From Cladosporium sp. IMV 00045 (Eukaryota > Ascomycota > Dothideomycetes > Cladosporiales > Cladosporiaceae), in contig MSJI02000438.1 of the NCBI GenBank assembly GCA_001931905.2, positions 1 through 39,562 on the forward strand: DNA of 39,562 nt, in the 5' to 3' direction. Of this stretch, positions 1 to 9,711 are shown piece by piece. Under the pieces are notes generated by a model. It saw only the letters and a list, made by a program, of their open reading frames with translations, made no database searches and was not told where the DNA came from. Made by a program: the position numbers and the translations under genes. The first letter of the stretch is position 1; each line of letters opens with the position of its first letter.

Positions 1-2
1 CT

Positions 3-437
3 CCTCCTATCCTCGATAATAGGGGGTCTCCTGACCTTCGTGTCCTCGACTCCCGGCCTCCCCGGGGTACAGAGCCTCGTCACGTTCGAGATGCGATCAC
101 TCGAGTGATCGATCACTCTTTAATTCCGACTCCTTTAAAGCGATTCATAAAGCGATCACAAACTGAACTTGAAAAGTTAAGATCCCAGAATGCCCTTTTA
201 GAACACGAGCTTAACGAGACCCGGAGTCGATTATCGATACGCCGAGAACGTAAGATCGGTAAACGGGTCGCCCTAAAAGGGAAATACGTCCTAAATACGC
301 AAGAAATTCTCGAAGAAGTCGAAAAAGCCGAAAAAGAGATTTTACGAAAAAAGAAGGGTAAGGGACGTAGATCGCCTACGCCGAGCCCCGAACTCGAAGA
401 CGAGATAGAACTAGATAGCGCCGATGAGCTTGCTTAA
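3..437 (+). CDS. Transposase C-terminal part (partial, runs off the left edge)
   Basis: The frame is open from base 3 to the TAA at 435-437; codon 105 is GTG, so the true start lies left of the window. The visible 144 residues are the C-terminal tail of a fungal pogo/Fot1 DDE transposase, not the catalytic part. A heptad-rich stretch (ELEKLRSQNALLEHELNETR) is followed by a basic segment resembling KRVALKGKYVLNTQEILEEV, a pattern common at the end of CENP-B-type HTH/DDE transposases of filamentous fungi. A Lys-rich cluster and an acidic end close the protein. The HTH and DDE residues cannot be checked here. Family assignment rests on my recognition of the tail plus the flanking terminal repeats. 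Confidence 0.65.
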   Translation, partial: PPILDNRGSPDLRVLDSRPPRGTEPRHVRDAITRVIDHSLIPTPLKRFIKRSQTELEKLRSQNALLEHELNETRSRLSIRRERKIGKRVALKGKYVLNTQEILEEVEKAEKEILRKKKGKGRRSPTPSPELEDEIELDSADELA

Positions 438-502
438 TTTCATCTAATTCAGACCATTATTCGTAGAGAAATGACTTTTTAAAGTTAAGATGGTTAGAAT
501 CC

Positions 503-536
503 TGGCCGACTTCCCCGTGTGGCCGACTTCCCCGTG
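503..536 (+). repeat. Perfect 17-bp tandem duplication in the transposon terminus
   Basis: TGGCCGACTTCCCCGTG occurs twice head to tail at 503-519 and 520-536, eight bases from the proposed element end. Doubled subterminal motifs of this kind are typical transposase-binding sites in pogo-type termini. Confidence 0.85.
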
Positions 537-1549
537 GATGACGTTATTTGCGTTTAGTTTGAAGGCAACAATCAAGCCAAACTACTTTGGGAGTGTTGTT
601 CTGTGTGTTACTTGGACTCAAGCTTAAACCAACCACACGCAAAGATGACGCAATGCAAGAAGGGATTGGGTAACTGTCACTGACTGGGAAGCGAGCCAGC
701 TGGAATTCAGAACGCGGCATTTCTGTGATTCTAGACGCGTTCTACCTTGTGTTATATTAGCTAATTAAATCTTCAATATAGTATCTTGTTTACTATATAC
801 TAGGTCAAACAGGTAATAGAGCTTACCATAGAGCTAGAGTAATGCGGTTGACTAGAATCAGATCACTTTAAAGGATAACGTTGACTTTGTTTGAACCCCA
901 TCTGAACTGCGTCCCCATCAATGACGTGAACTTATTAAAATGCGTGAGCGGTAACTTAATCTGCAACTCAATGTCACCTGGCTAGAGCGCTGACCACATC
1001 TGGGCATTACTCACTCTAGAGAGTTGACTTTGATCTGCAGACCATCATAGTCGAACTTGATTGTCGATAGATCGAACAGCTAGACTGCCAATGTCAGAAA
1101 ATGTTTGGAAAAGGTCCATTTGAATGCTTCCAATTCCAATGATTTCTAGTCACTGATCGAAAGTTCTTAACTCAATTTTGGATCACTCCGCCAATTCCTG
1201 CAGAACGTTAACATTAGCCTGATCATACCAAAATACTACTCTCATCAATAAAAAGCTTGCAACTCAGGCTTTGCATACTTTGAGATCAGAACCAGGCTAT
1301 GTTTAGACCTTTTTTTTTTCTCTCAGGTTGTCACGAGATCTGATGAGATTCGCTCAAATTAGCGAGGCACTGTCAAATCCCCGTTCATAGCAATAACTTA
1401 TCTGACTCTGATTTAGTTCTGATGCCCCTAAAGTATGGTCACTTCTCAGATTCACCGACCATTCAAATCCTGGGACAAGATTACCACAATTAGGTGAAGA
1501 TCCGATTCTGATCTTATTCTGATGCGAAGCACGCAGAGCCTTACGACTC

Positions 1550-1600
1550 TTTGTTCATACAAACAAAGAATCAGGAGCGCGCTTGCTATGTATGAACAAA
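1550..1600. repeat. Perfect 11-bp inverted repeat
   Basis: TTTGTTCATAC at 1550-1560 and GTATGAACAAA at 1590-1600 are perfect inverted copies separated by 29 bases. It could be a hairpin or the core of a degenerate miniature element. Confidence 0.6.
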
Positions 1601-1716
1601 CACTTGAGCAGTTGTTTGCCCAACATCTCTCTGTTGACACACTTGCAACTAGGACAGTATGTAGGTGTACTTCTTTACTTACATGATGTTGACTAGTAAA
1701 GTGGTCATGCTGCGTG

Positions 1717-1763
1717 TTAAGTTGGATGTCGATTTCCGAAAAAGAACATCGACACCAACTTAA
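1717..1763. repeat. Long hairpin, 16 bp stem with one bulge
   Basis: The left arm at 1717-1733 and the right arm at 1748-1763 pair over 16 bp with a single unpaired A at 1726 and a 14-base loop. In a gene-free block this looks like the core of a fold-back element or MITE remnant. No flanking target duplication was found. Confidence 0.65.
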
Positions 1764-2146
1764 TTTGCAATGAAATGCTCTTGAATTCTCAGTGTGCAAA
1801 GTCACCAAGTTGCGATGTGTCAATAGTCAAATTAAAGCAATGTATGTGCCCAACTTCCAGTTTATATCTTTTGAATAGCTAGCTGGTTTGACCAGGTTGT
1901 GAATTAACTCAACTACTTCAGGCCAAGTTTTTCGATATGATTGATTACATTGTGGCTCTCATGAGTCACTAGCTGCTTATACTTCAAACAGGCACCTGTT
2001 GACAGCGTAAATGTCAGCAAACGTTGTCCAGGATCAAATGATTATTTTCTATTGTTGCATCAGGTACCGCAGGATTGAAATTGTGGCATGGAGTTGTTTG
2101 CCACAAGATCAGTGAATGCAATGCTCGACCAATTCACTAATTAGTG

Positions 2147-2404
2147 CTAAACAATGGCTGCGTTAACATATGCTTGCGCTTCTCTTCTACCCATTTCTAT
2201 CAAATCTTTCCGCTCGCGACAACTCCTCTCTCATCAACTGTTCCACCTTAAGTTATCACGATCCATGTCTTCATCTTGCCTAACAACATTTTTCTCTAAT
2301 GCGACATCGAAGCGTGCATCGGAGACGCATGCGATCTGCAGACTGATGGCAGGTCGACCTATAATTGTAGATACATTCCTGAGGGTGTCTTCTACACCAT
2401 CTTC
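2147..2404 (-). pseudogene. Possible decayed coding relic, unidentified
   Basis: On the minus strand, codons 2404-2237 form a 56-residue open stretch with C/G-biased third positions (it contains GRPAISLQIACVSDARFDVA). Two consecutive TGA stops follow (2231-2236). The same frame then continues open for 27 codons (it contains KDLIEMGRREAQAYVNAAIV) to a TAG at 2147. A TAA lies just upstream at 2405-2407. Continuation of coding-like sequence across tandem stops suggests a dead gene or transposon fragment. I do not recognise the family, and chance remains possible. Confidence 0.25.
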
Positions 2405-4071
2405 TTAGTTCTAGCGTTAATCTTCTGGCGGGCAGACATAGAGGTTCATTATAATGAGCTATATTGTTGTCGTTGCAAGATCATTGCTTTGGGTTGGTTT
2501 GCGACAAGGAGCACAAGAGCTGCGAGCCTTGCAATAAGTACAGACAGGCGGCTTTCGAATTTAAAACTAAATCTTCCTCCTGCATTGGGGGAAACAAGAG
2601 ATCGACATTGGAAGAGCCTAGAGCATCCTCATAATGCGCGTCGCATGCAGACAAACATGGCAACTATCGATCTAGCTTGCAAAGGCTTGACTATGCAAGA
2701 CCAGGCTTATGTCATCTGCATCTGTTCGACAAAGATCAGATGTCTGTAATGTATTATCAAACCAACGCTGCCACATAACTTGGAATCTGAGGACCAGATA
2801 AGTTTGGGGGATAGGCCTGTAGCAGTACTGATTGAGTATGATCAGCTTTCCATCATAACGCATGTGACTGTGATCAGCATGACGAAATTAATGTAAATGA
2901 ATCAAGCATTTCTTGCGATCAATCTTAAGTCAAGTTGTATCACTGCTTCTTAGAGCGAAGAATGGGTTGACAGAGTCAGAAACATTGATAAGAGCGTTGA
3001 CTTTTTGGTAACATTATTTGTCATTTGTGAGTAGCTTCATGTCACACAACCTTATGACTTGACCCATATTCAATCATACTTCGTCAAAGAGCTACATTGC
3101 CGCGCTGCGCTTTGAAAATCTTTAGGCACTGATACTGACCTCAAAAGATTCTATAACTTTGCCTCACCTTTCAATGATAGCTTTCATGTGCAACCTCAAT
3201 TGCCTGCGACTCAGGAGGCTTCGCAATAAAAGCTGTCATCCTCGACTTCAGTGCAAGTTGCTTCCTGTTGATTCAGGCATCTCAGATGCTTGTGCATCAT
3301 GTCCAAGTTATGGTTTCGCTTGATTCAACAACCAGATGCCCCCAGCAGCATATGCTCAATAATTTTGGATGTATTTTTCAACACAACAAGCTTAAATTTT
3401 CACAACCCAGTAGAAACCACCCATGCATTGCAAAAGAGCATAGAAAAACATGACACGACTTTGACTGCACTGTAGTGAGTTGCATTGCAGTGAGATCAAC
3501 TTGTTCCTTGCAGTTGACTTTGATTACAAATATGAGGATCTGAATCGAGTCTGATTGTTCATTGACACAACATGCATGCATTGAACAGTGATGCAATCTC
3601 TTGGTCATCAAGATTTCCAAAGATTAGGCGTCTAGCTAACTTGTTTAATAAGTAGAAATGCATTCGGGAACACAGAAATGACATGTCACAAACCCCAGGT
3701 AGCCTGCTTTTTTAAAGTTATTAGTGACAATAATCAAACGCATCTTGAAGTCGAACAGCAATTGATAGCATTTACTAGAAGTTTGACATTGAAGAATTGC
3801 TGAACGATGGCTTGGGCTTGCTAGGGGAAAGACTCCCTACTGTTCGAGTGTGTCATAAGTCACTTGTGACTGTTCAGTTGATGGAGAGGAGACATAGCTG
3901 GCTAGTACCTCAGCTAGATCAATGACTTCAAATACGTAGGCTTGAGGTGTGATCAGTTTGGGGTTCAGGCTGACTGAGAAGTTGATTATGTTAAACATGA
4001 CCTCGATAAAGCATCGCAGATTCTGCTCTCACGATTACCGATTGAAAAAATTCAAATATATTACAAAACTT

Positions 4072-4104
4072 TTGCACCGCAAGCTTGCACCGCAAGCTTG
4101 CGCC
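4072..4104. repeat. 13-bp tandem repeat with HindIII palindromes
   Basis: TTGCACCGCAAGC is present at 4072-4084 and 4085-4097, followed by a partial third copy. Each junction forms the 10-bp palindrome GCAAGCTTGC (4079-4088 and 4092-4101). It lies about 45 bases beyond the stop of the GH32 gene, in its probable 3' flank. Confidence 0.8.
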
Positions 4105-4147
4105 TCAAAGCAGTGCGATCGTATCCACACTGCCGCAGAGCCTCATT

Positions 4148-6294
4148 CTACGAACGCTCAGGCCAAGCATCCACCAACCCCTCATAGACAGTAACATTGC
4201 CAAAGCTAACCTCCTCCGAGCCCTCAACGATGAACCCAAGCTTGTTGGACGCGCTGTACCAAGACCTGCACAAGAACCGTTAGCACCAACCCAAATAAGT
4301 TACACCAAAAGGCTCGACGCTGGAACACAACTTACCAAACCCAAGCACTCATGACGAAACGGTCATTAGCGTACACTTCGACGACAGAGTTGTCAACGAT
4401 GATGGTGAGGTCGAGAGTCTCGATCTTGGAAGAATTGTTGCTGTACGACCCTTCCTCGGCAATGTCGAACAGGCGAAGCTTGCCGGCTTCGGTGCTCGTG
4501 ATGATGCCCGGGGTCAGAGCGGCGGCGGCGCTGGAGTTGGAGCGGTCGATGATGAGGGATTCGTTGAAGAATTCTAAAGAGGGGTTAGCTTAACGACCTG
4601 ACGAAAATGGTATAGGAAGGATCGTTGACGTACGGTAGTAAATGCTAGTCGACTCGTACTCGGACGTCAGGATCTTGAAACCGGCTTTGACGTCGCTGTC
4701 GTTCCCGCGCGCGGAGTTGGGGAAGTCGATGGAAGCCTTCAGCACGTAGTGCTTGGAGTCGGGAGTGAAGTCGAATGCCTTGCTGGAGTTACGCTTGCTT
4801 GCGGGCTCGTGGTGGACAGAGGTGGCTTCTTTCGTGTACGCGCTGTAAGCCTCGCGGACGGGCATCTGGCGGAGAGTGCTGAGTTCGACGGTGCCTGCAG
4901 CGTCGTTGCGGTTCTTGATCAACCAGGAAGCTTTCTCGTGGACCAGGTCGTTGTCGACGACGTTCTTGATGGTACCTTTGCTCAGCTCACGGGGAGTAAG
5001 AAGCGTGCCGTCCCAGCCCTGCACGGCCTTGGGGAAGTTGTTCTGGCCGTATTGGTCGTTGTTCAGCCAGACGTAGGAAAGGTAGCGGTCGACGGTGGTG
5101 CCGCTCTTCTTGGAAGGCTGCGAAGAAGCGGGCAGCAGTTTTCCGGCTGCGGCGTAGCCCTGGCTTCCCCAATCGAGAGTGCCAGCCATGGTGGGCTTGA
5201 AGACGATAGTGCCGTTCTCGGAGAGGGAGACGTTTCCGTTGACCCAAAGCATGTCGTGGTCTGCCGAAACTTGCGTCTCGACCGGGGCTTGGCCGCCCTC
5301 AGTTCCAAGGGTGTGGAAGAAGTCAGAAGAGACATCCTCGTTGCCGTATCCAGTGTCTGAGAGGGTGAAGATGTTGGCAACTTCGAAGTTCTGAGATTAA
5401 TCGCGTCAGGCTCAGTCCAGCTTCATAAATGACAAGCTGCGTTACTCACATATCCCCAACGACCAGCCCAGGTGCCGTCGCCCCAAGTGCTGTTCGAAGG
5501 CTCGGTCCACCACTCGCCCAGGTATTCCCAATCCCTGAACTCATCGTCGATTTGACGGTACAAGAACTCCGAGCAACGCGAGTCGTGTACACCACCCGAG
5601 ATAACATTGTACCAAGTGCCGTTCTTGCTATCGAGCAACTCGTCCATGAGCTTGTTCTGGAAGACGAAAGGATCGCGGAAAGCGGTCACATTGAGCGAGT
5701 TGGAACCTTCAGGTGCATTAGGAATCACCGGGCCCTGGGCGACCTTGGTGAAATTGCTTCCGTCTTTTGAGACCGCCACGCTGGCGGATTCAGCTCCCTT
5801 GATATAAGGAATGGTCCAGTGGATGGGCAGGAACGAGACGGACGTGTAGAGCAGGGTAGCCGAGTCGTTGATACCGGAAGGGATGACGCTGCCATCAAAG
5901 ACAGCCAAAGGATCGTTGATGCCTCCGGGTTTGATGAACAGAGGCTCCTCGCCGGGGTTGACATCGTGGTATCTTACGAGATCGTCTGTCGTAGCGCCAG
6001 CTGCTCCGGAAGTGTTGTCTGAGCTGTACAGATAGCCGACATGGAACAAGCCGGTTTTGGGATCGGTGTAGTGCACTTGAGGTCTTGTCAGCTTTGCTTC
6101 TTTTCGATGTGATATATGCATCATCGCTTACTGCAAGGGTCACCGATGTGGTTGTTCGGCGGCAAGACATGAGCTCTGGGTCTCCAGGTATTGTAAAGAG
6201 TGTCGTTCGCCAAAGTCGAAAGATTAGGCGGAGCGGAGTTGTAATCAAGACCGCCGTTCTGGCGAGCCAGAAGACCGTGTGCGAGAGCTGCCAT
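4148..6294 (-). CDS. GH32 beta-fructofuranosidase / fructosyltransferase, fungal type
   Basis: The five-exon model is 6294-6132, 6075-5450, 5390-4634, 4573-4336 and 4265-4148. All introns are GT-AG (56, 59, 60 and 70 bp) and the frame is kept throughout, giving 633 residues, close to the usual length of fungal sucrose fructosyltransferases. The three GH32 acidic residues are all visible: the nucleophile Asp in HIGDPC (end of exon 1), the stabiliser in FRDPFVF, and the acid/base Glu in NFEVANIF (start of exon 3). Flanking blocks such as APPNLSTL, WRPRAHVLPP, LLYTSVSFLPIHW and VDNSVVEVYAN match the fungal fructosyltransferase/SucB branch, which hydrolyses sucrose or transfers fructose to make short fructans. 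The C-terminal beta-sandwich ends at WPERS. The first 20 residues are not a convincing signal peptide, and a TAG lies 36 bases upstream in frame, so an intracellular enzyme is likely unless an upstream exon exists. Hydrolase versus transferase activity cannot be told from sequence. Confidence 0.93.
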
Positions 6295-7738
6295 TATGTG
6301 GAAGGAACGTGAGAGAAAGATACGTCGAGCACATCTCTACCAAAAAGCGAAAAGACGTCTCTTTTGAATCAACCCAATATCAGCCCGACATCACGGTCAT
6401 CCAACTGTGCCGCCCAAAGCTTTGCGCTCGTCGATTGAATAATGTTCAAGCGGCGTCATCGCGGGCGTACTCTCTTCGGCGACCGGAAGGGCTTGCACGG
6501 TGATTAGTACCACTGTCGGCACGCTATTGACGCTGATCGACGTTGATCTTGCAGAACGTGGGTTGGAGTCGAAGAGATCGATGGGTCGTAGATGAAGGAT
6601 CCCCTGGGGAAGGTGGAGCCTCAGCTTGCGGCCGTTTCGCGGTGACATCGAAGCCAAGACCGACGGCATCAACCTTTCTCTCTGAAACTGCCCCAATGGG
6701 ATAGTGACGGATCTATAGGGTTATTCCAGAAAGAGTCGGTTTCCCCGAACTTTTGCTCTACCTCTCATGTGTTGACATCAACATCATCCGACCTGCCGGG
6801 TGTGGGTTAGAAAGCTTTCGCCCTCAGGCGCAACAAACAGAGCTGAACGGATGGCATTCTAGTAATGAAATTGCCATCGTGAGCACCCATCGCAGGAAAT
6901 CTTCACGCCTGTGATAGTACCGGCGTCCCAAATCATCCAAAGAGTAATAAGTCCCTCAAGAATGAGCTCCGAGAGCCCACGAGTCCTCCTAAATGACCTC
7001 CAACAACCCCACGCACGGTCTTCTGAAAGGCCCAATCCCGCCTTTCCTCTCTCACCATCGCCCTCACCACTTGCAGCAGTAGCTCAACCCTCCAATTTCC
7101 AGATTTCAAGGCTGCTTTGTGGGGCTTCTTCGACCGAAACGGCGTCGAGAAAAAAGACGAAATCGGGACTCTCAACACTGCTCTCGCCTGACGTAGTCCG
7201 CCGCGCTGCTGCCGATGAGATTCGCACCAGCACGAACACGTCCAGCTCGACTGGTGCTTGGAGAATGTGCAATTCCCGGGTTTTGGGAAGGGGGAAGTCC
7301 GAGCAGAAAGTAATGTGAGTAAGATGCCTGCTGGTCATTGACAGGATAGATCGTGTTGTCAATCATGGCACCGGGCTGAATCTTTCTATCCGCAATGAGC
7401 CAGCATGAAAACAAAAATACGAAAAATCGGGGAGAGCGGAGTTAGTTCAAAGCTCGTTTCAAAGTAATGGTTGATCCGATAATTAATGTTAATGTAAAGC
7501 ACGCGTCCCTCAAACCCTCTCCAAGCGCACGAAGCGAAAGGACTGCGATCGATCTTCACAGTGATCGAAGGCCGAAAAGAAACAGCCTCCCTTCTAATAT
7601 TGATCGCTCTGGAACGAACGATCACGACTAAACACGATGATTCTCATCTTCGCCGAACGCCGAACCATTCGTTCTAGCAGATAACAATCCTCCAAAAGAA
7701 CCAAGAAGCCGTCCAAGACGAGAAGTCTATGCTACGTT
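6295..7738. other. Spacer with GH32 promoter and a broken coding relic
   Basis: This 1.4 kb lies upstream of the GH32 gene and downstream of the TLC-domain gene, both on the minus strand. The 6295-6900 part shows no supported gene and should contain the GH32 promoter and 5' UTR. A frame-broken relic lies at 6962-7318. The 7320-7738 part shows nothing recognisable. Confidence 0.5.
6962..7318 (+). pseudogene. Frame-broken coding relic, unidentified
   Basis: An ATG at 6962 opens with MSSESPRVLLNDLQQPHARSSE. At the A run at 7026-7028 the coding-like signal moves to another frame, where codons 7027-7191 read KAQSRLSSLTIAL and then FPDFKAALWGFFDRNGVEKK to a TGA at 7189-7191. After this the first frame again looks coding-like (PDVVRRAAADEIRTSTNTSS) until about 7318. 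One missing A at 7026-7028 and a second shift near 7185 would join the three parts. I do not know the family. A pseudogene is the simplest reading; an unrecognised intron in the first junction is an alternative, because CTGAAAG could act as an acceptor. Confidence 0.4.
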
Positions 7739-8991
7739 CTAACCCCTCCTCCTGCTACGGGTGCTGCGTTGCGCGGGAGCAGATCCAGTGACTTCGACGC
7801 CCTTGTGGCCGTCGGCGTACAGGCTTCTCTGGACGGAAGGCTCGTTGGCGATTCCGTCGGCCGCGGGTGCCTGCTCAGGGTTGTTCACCATGATCTCCTC
7901 CGCCCTCTCTCTTGCGGCGCGGACGCTGCCTTGCTTCTTCTTGGGCTTCTCCTGCGGGTAGTAGTGGACTTCTTTGCCGGTGTCTTTGGTGCCGATTGGT
8001 GGAGGGAAGCGCGTGCGGATGGTTTGGATCATCTTGGAGAACCAGAAGAGATTGAGCAGATTGAGTGTGATGTTGGAGGCGAGGTAGGAAGCGCCGAGCC
8101 AGAGGGGCAAGTAGCGAGCATCCATGAAAGCAGTCGTTTGGCCGAGTGGGTGGTCGAGCTCGCCGTGGTGAGGGAATTCTTGGAGCCTGTCCATGAAGAA
8201 CTTCGGTGTGGTGTATCCCTCGTTGATTGCGCGGTAGACATCCTTGAAGACGAGGTAACTGCTGTAGTTGCCCCAGACGAGACGGCAGCCGAAGAAGGTG
8301 GAGGTGAGGAAAGCACCGTTGACGGCTTGGTAGACTGAGCCGGTGAGATTGAGCTTGTCGCAGAACCAGTGAATGTTCAAGAAAGGGCTCGAGAGCTCGT
8401 ACAAGAGGAAGACTGGCGCATAGTAGTAGAGGAAGGGACGCTAAGGCTGTCAGTAACCCCGAAAAAGAAAAGGCCAGCTTGCTTCAAGAGACTTACGAAT
8501 CCGAAAGAGAAGACGGTGACAGCGGAGATAGCATGCGCGAGCATGCCCCAGCCGAAAATGTGCACATATCTCGCGCACATGTACAGATCCCACAGGAAGT
8601 ATCCAAGCGCAAAGCTCTGCAGAAGACCGCTCATGCCATCGTAGCCCCAGATCCTCTTCTCCCAGTTGTCATCGCTGCGCCAGGCCTTGCGCTCCTCATC
8701 AAAGAAGATGACGTACAAGCTCAGGGCGTTGATCAGGCAGCTCTGGGTGAAAGAGACGACGTGCACATCCCAGCTGATGCGGGTGCGGCGGTTGAGATTG
8801 GGGTAGGTCTTCGGGCACAGGCGGGTGGAGAGGATGGGCGAGACGACGTTGGCGATGAAGACGTAGAGGCCGAGTGCGAACAGGACCTCGTGTGCGTGCA
8901 GAGGCAGCGTGGGCAGGCCGAAGAAGTTGGCGATGTGCTGGAAGGCCGTCTGTAGGGCTGCGGGAGCCTGGATCGGGTTGGGGTCGAGCAT
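7739..8991 (-). CDS. TLC-domain multi-pass membrane protein (TMEM56/TLCD4-like)
   Basis: Two exons, 8991-8497 and 8440-7739, are joined by a 56-bp GT-AG intron in phase 0, giving 398 residues. Several hydrophobic segments span about residues 30-320. TLC-family landmarks are visible: WDVHVVSFTQSCLINAL near residue 75, LGYFLWDLYMCARYVHIFG and the following LAHAISAV near 125-155, and FLLYELSSPFLNIHW just after the splice junction. TLC proteins (TRAM, LAG1, CLN8) act in the ER and related membranes in ceramide synthesis, lipid sensing or transport. The order of motifs fits the TMEM56-like group better than ceramide synthases, as no Lag1p double-His motif is seen. The C-terminal 90 residues are hydrophilic, Lys/Arg-rich and probably cytosolic. 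Substrate unknown. Confidence 0.88.
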
Positions 8992-9711
8992 CTTGAGGGG
9001 GATTTGTCGGTGGTGAGGGTTGGAAGACTAGGAATAGGATGAGATGGGAATTGTATGGGCCAACTATGATCCCATGGCAGTCGGCGCGGCGGTATCACGA
9101 GTATGCAACGGCGTGGTCGGGTCACGCAGAAGAATTGGCGGCGGTGATGGTGGAGGTGGGTGTTTGTCTCTTTTGTTGAAGCACATGCCAGTTCGCTGGC
9201 CTCGGCCCGCATTTTGACAAGGTTCAGGGTCTTCGAGCCAAATGCCAGCTGTGAAATGTGAAATGAGCGAGTAGTCTTATCTTCCAATATCAATAATAAT
9301 GTATATCAATCCTGTGCATGTCGCTCGTTAATTGCGTCGGGACAAACCCATCACTAGATTGAGTGTTATTTGGTTCAAGGCTTGCCTCGATCTGAACAGC
9401 AAGGACATCATCTAGTATCTGCACAAAAGATCCAGGTCTGAGTCTCAGCCCTGTGAAGATCAGAACTAGGACTTCGATCACATTGCACCACAGCCTGGAC
9501 AAAACATCTGCGTCAATGATACTACTCACTGACCGTTTGACTGAAGATCGATCGGCGAGTCATGTCTCAGCCTGTGGCTTTGCCTGCGTGATGCTCCATG
9601 CGATCTGATGCAACCAATGTAAAGATCAAACGGTCAGATTCTCATACATCCCAGCAGACTGACAGGCAATAACCGCTGCAATACCCATTGATCTACAATT
9701 ACAATAATACA
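8992..9711. other. Intergenic spacer with a 12-bp inverted repeat
   Basis: The spacer lies between the upstream side of the TLC gene and the 3' end of the GPI-anchored protein gene. It should hold the TLC promoter and the terminator of its neighbour. The only structure seen is the inverted repeat at 9529-9637. Confidence 0.5.
9529..9637. repeat. 12-bp perfect inverted repeat bounding about 109 bp
   Basis: CTGACCGTTTGA at 9529-9540 and TCAAACGGTCAG at 9626-9637 are perfect inverted copies with 85 bases between them. The size and layout suggest a tiny MITE remnant, but no clear target duplication flanks it. A paired regulatory site is an alternative. Confidence 0.5.

Larger units (their letters stand above)
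1..544 (+). mobile_element. Right end of a pogo/Fot1-type (Tc1/mariner superfamily) DNA transposon
   Basis: The left part of the window is an open reading frame for a transposase C-terminus. About 100 bases after its stop lie two perfect tandem copies of a 17-bp sequence (503-519 and 520-536), then the bases GATGACGT followed by TA at 545-546. Fungal pogo/Fot1 elements insert at TA and carry inverted termini with internal direct repeats, so the element end is placed at 544. The left end lies outside the window. CpG dinucleotides are frequent and the reading frame is unbroken, so this copy looks young and not mutated by RIP. The terminus assignment is inference; the missing left terminus should be the inverted copy of this end. 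Confidence 0.7.
547..4147. other. Gene-free AT-rich, CpG-poor block
   Basis: About 3.6 kb with no convincing gene. Composition is visibly AT-richer than the flanking genes. CpG is scarce while TpG and CpA are common, unlike the CpG-containing transposon end to its left. Short open frames here lack coding-like wobble bias. It holds two inverted repeats (1550-1600 and 1717-1763), a possible coding relic on the minus strand (2147-2404), four copies of GTTGACTTT (near 879, 1022, 2993 and 3513), and a 13-bp tandem repeat at the right end (4072-4097). It is probably old decayed repeat DNA. Confidence 0.6.

Noticed and set aside
1452..1823. 123-codon minus-strand frame in the gene-free block
   Set aside because: No wobble bias, contains the hairpin region, and the protein has no recognisable pattern.
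2154..2408. 84-codon plus-strand frame with a hydrophobic start
   Set aside because: Considered as a small secreted protein, but it lacks cysteines and a clear cleavage site, and the opposite strand looks more coding-like.
4749..5360. 203-codon plus-strand frame across the GH32 gene
   Set aside because: Antisense shadow of GH32 exon 3.
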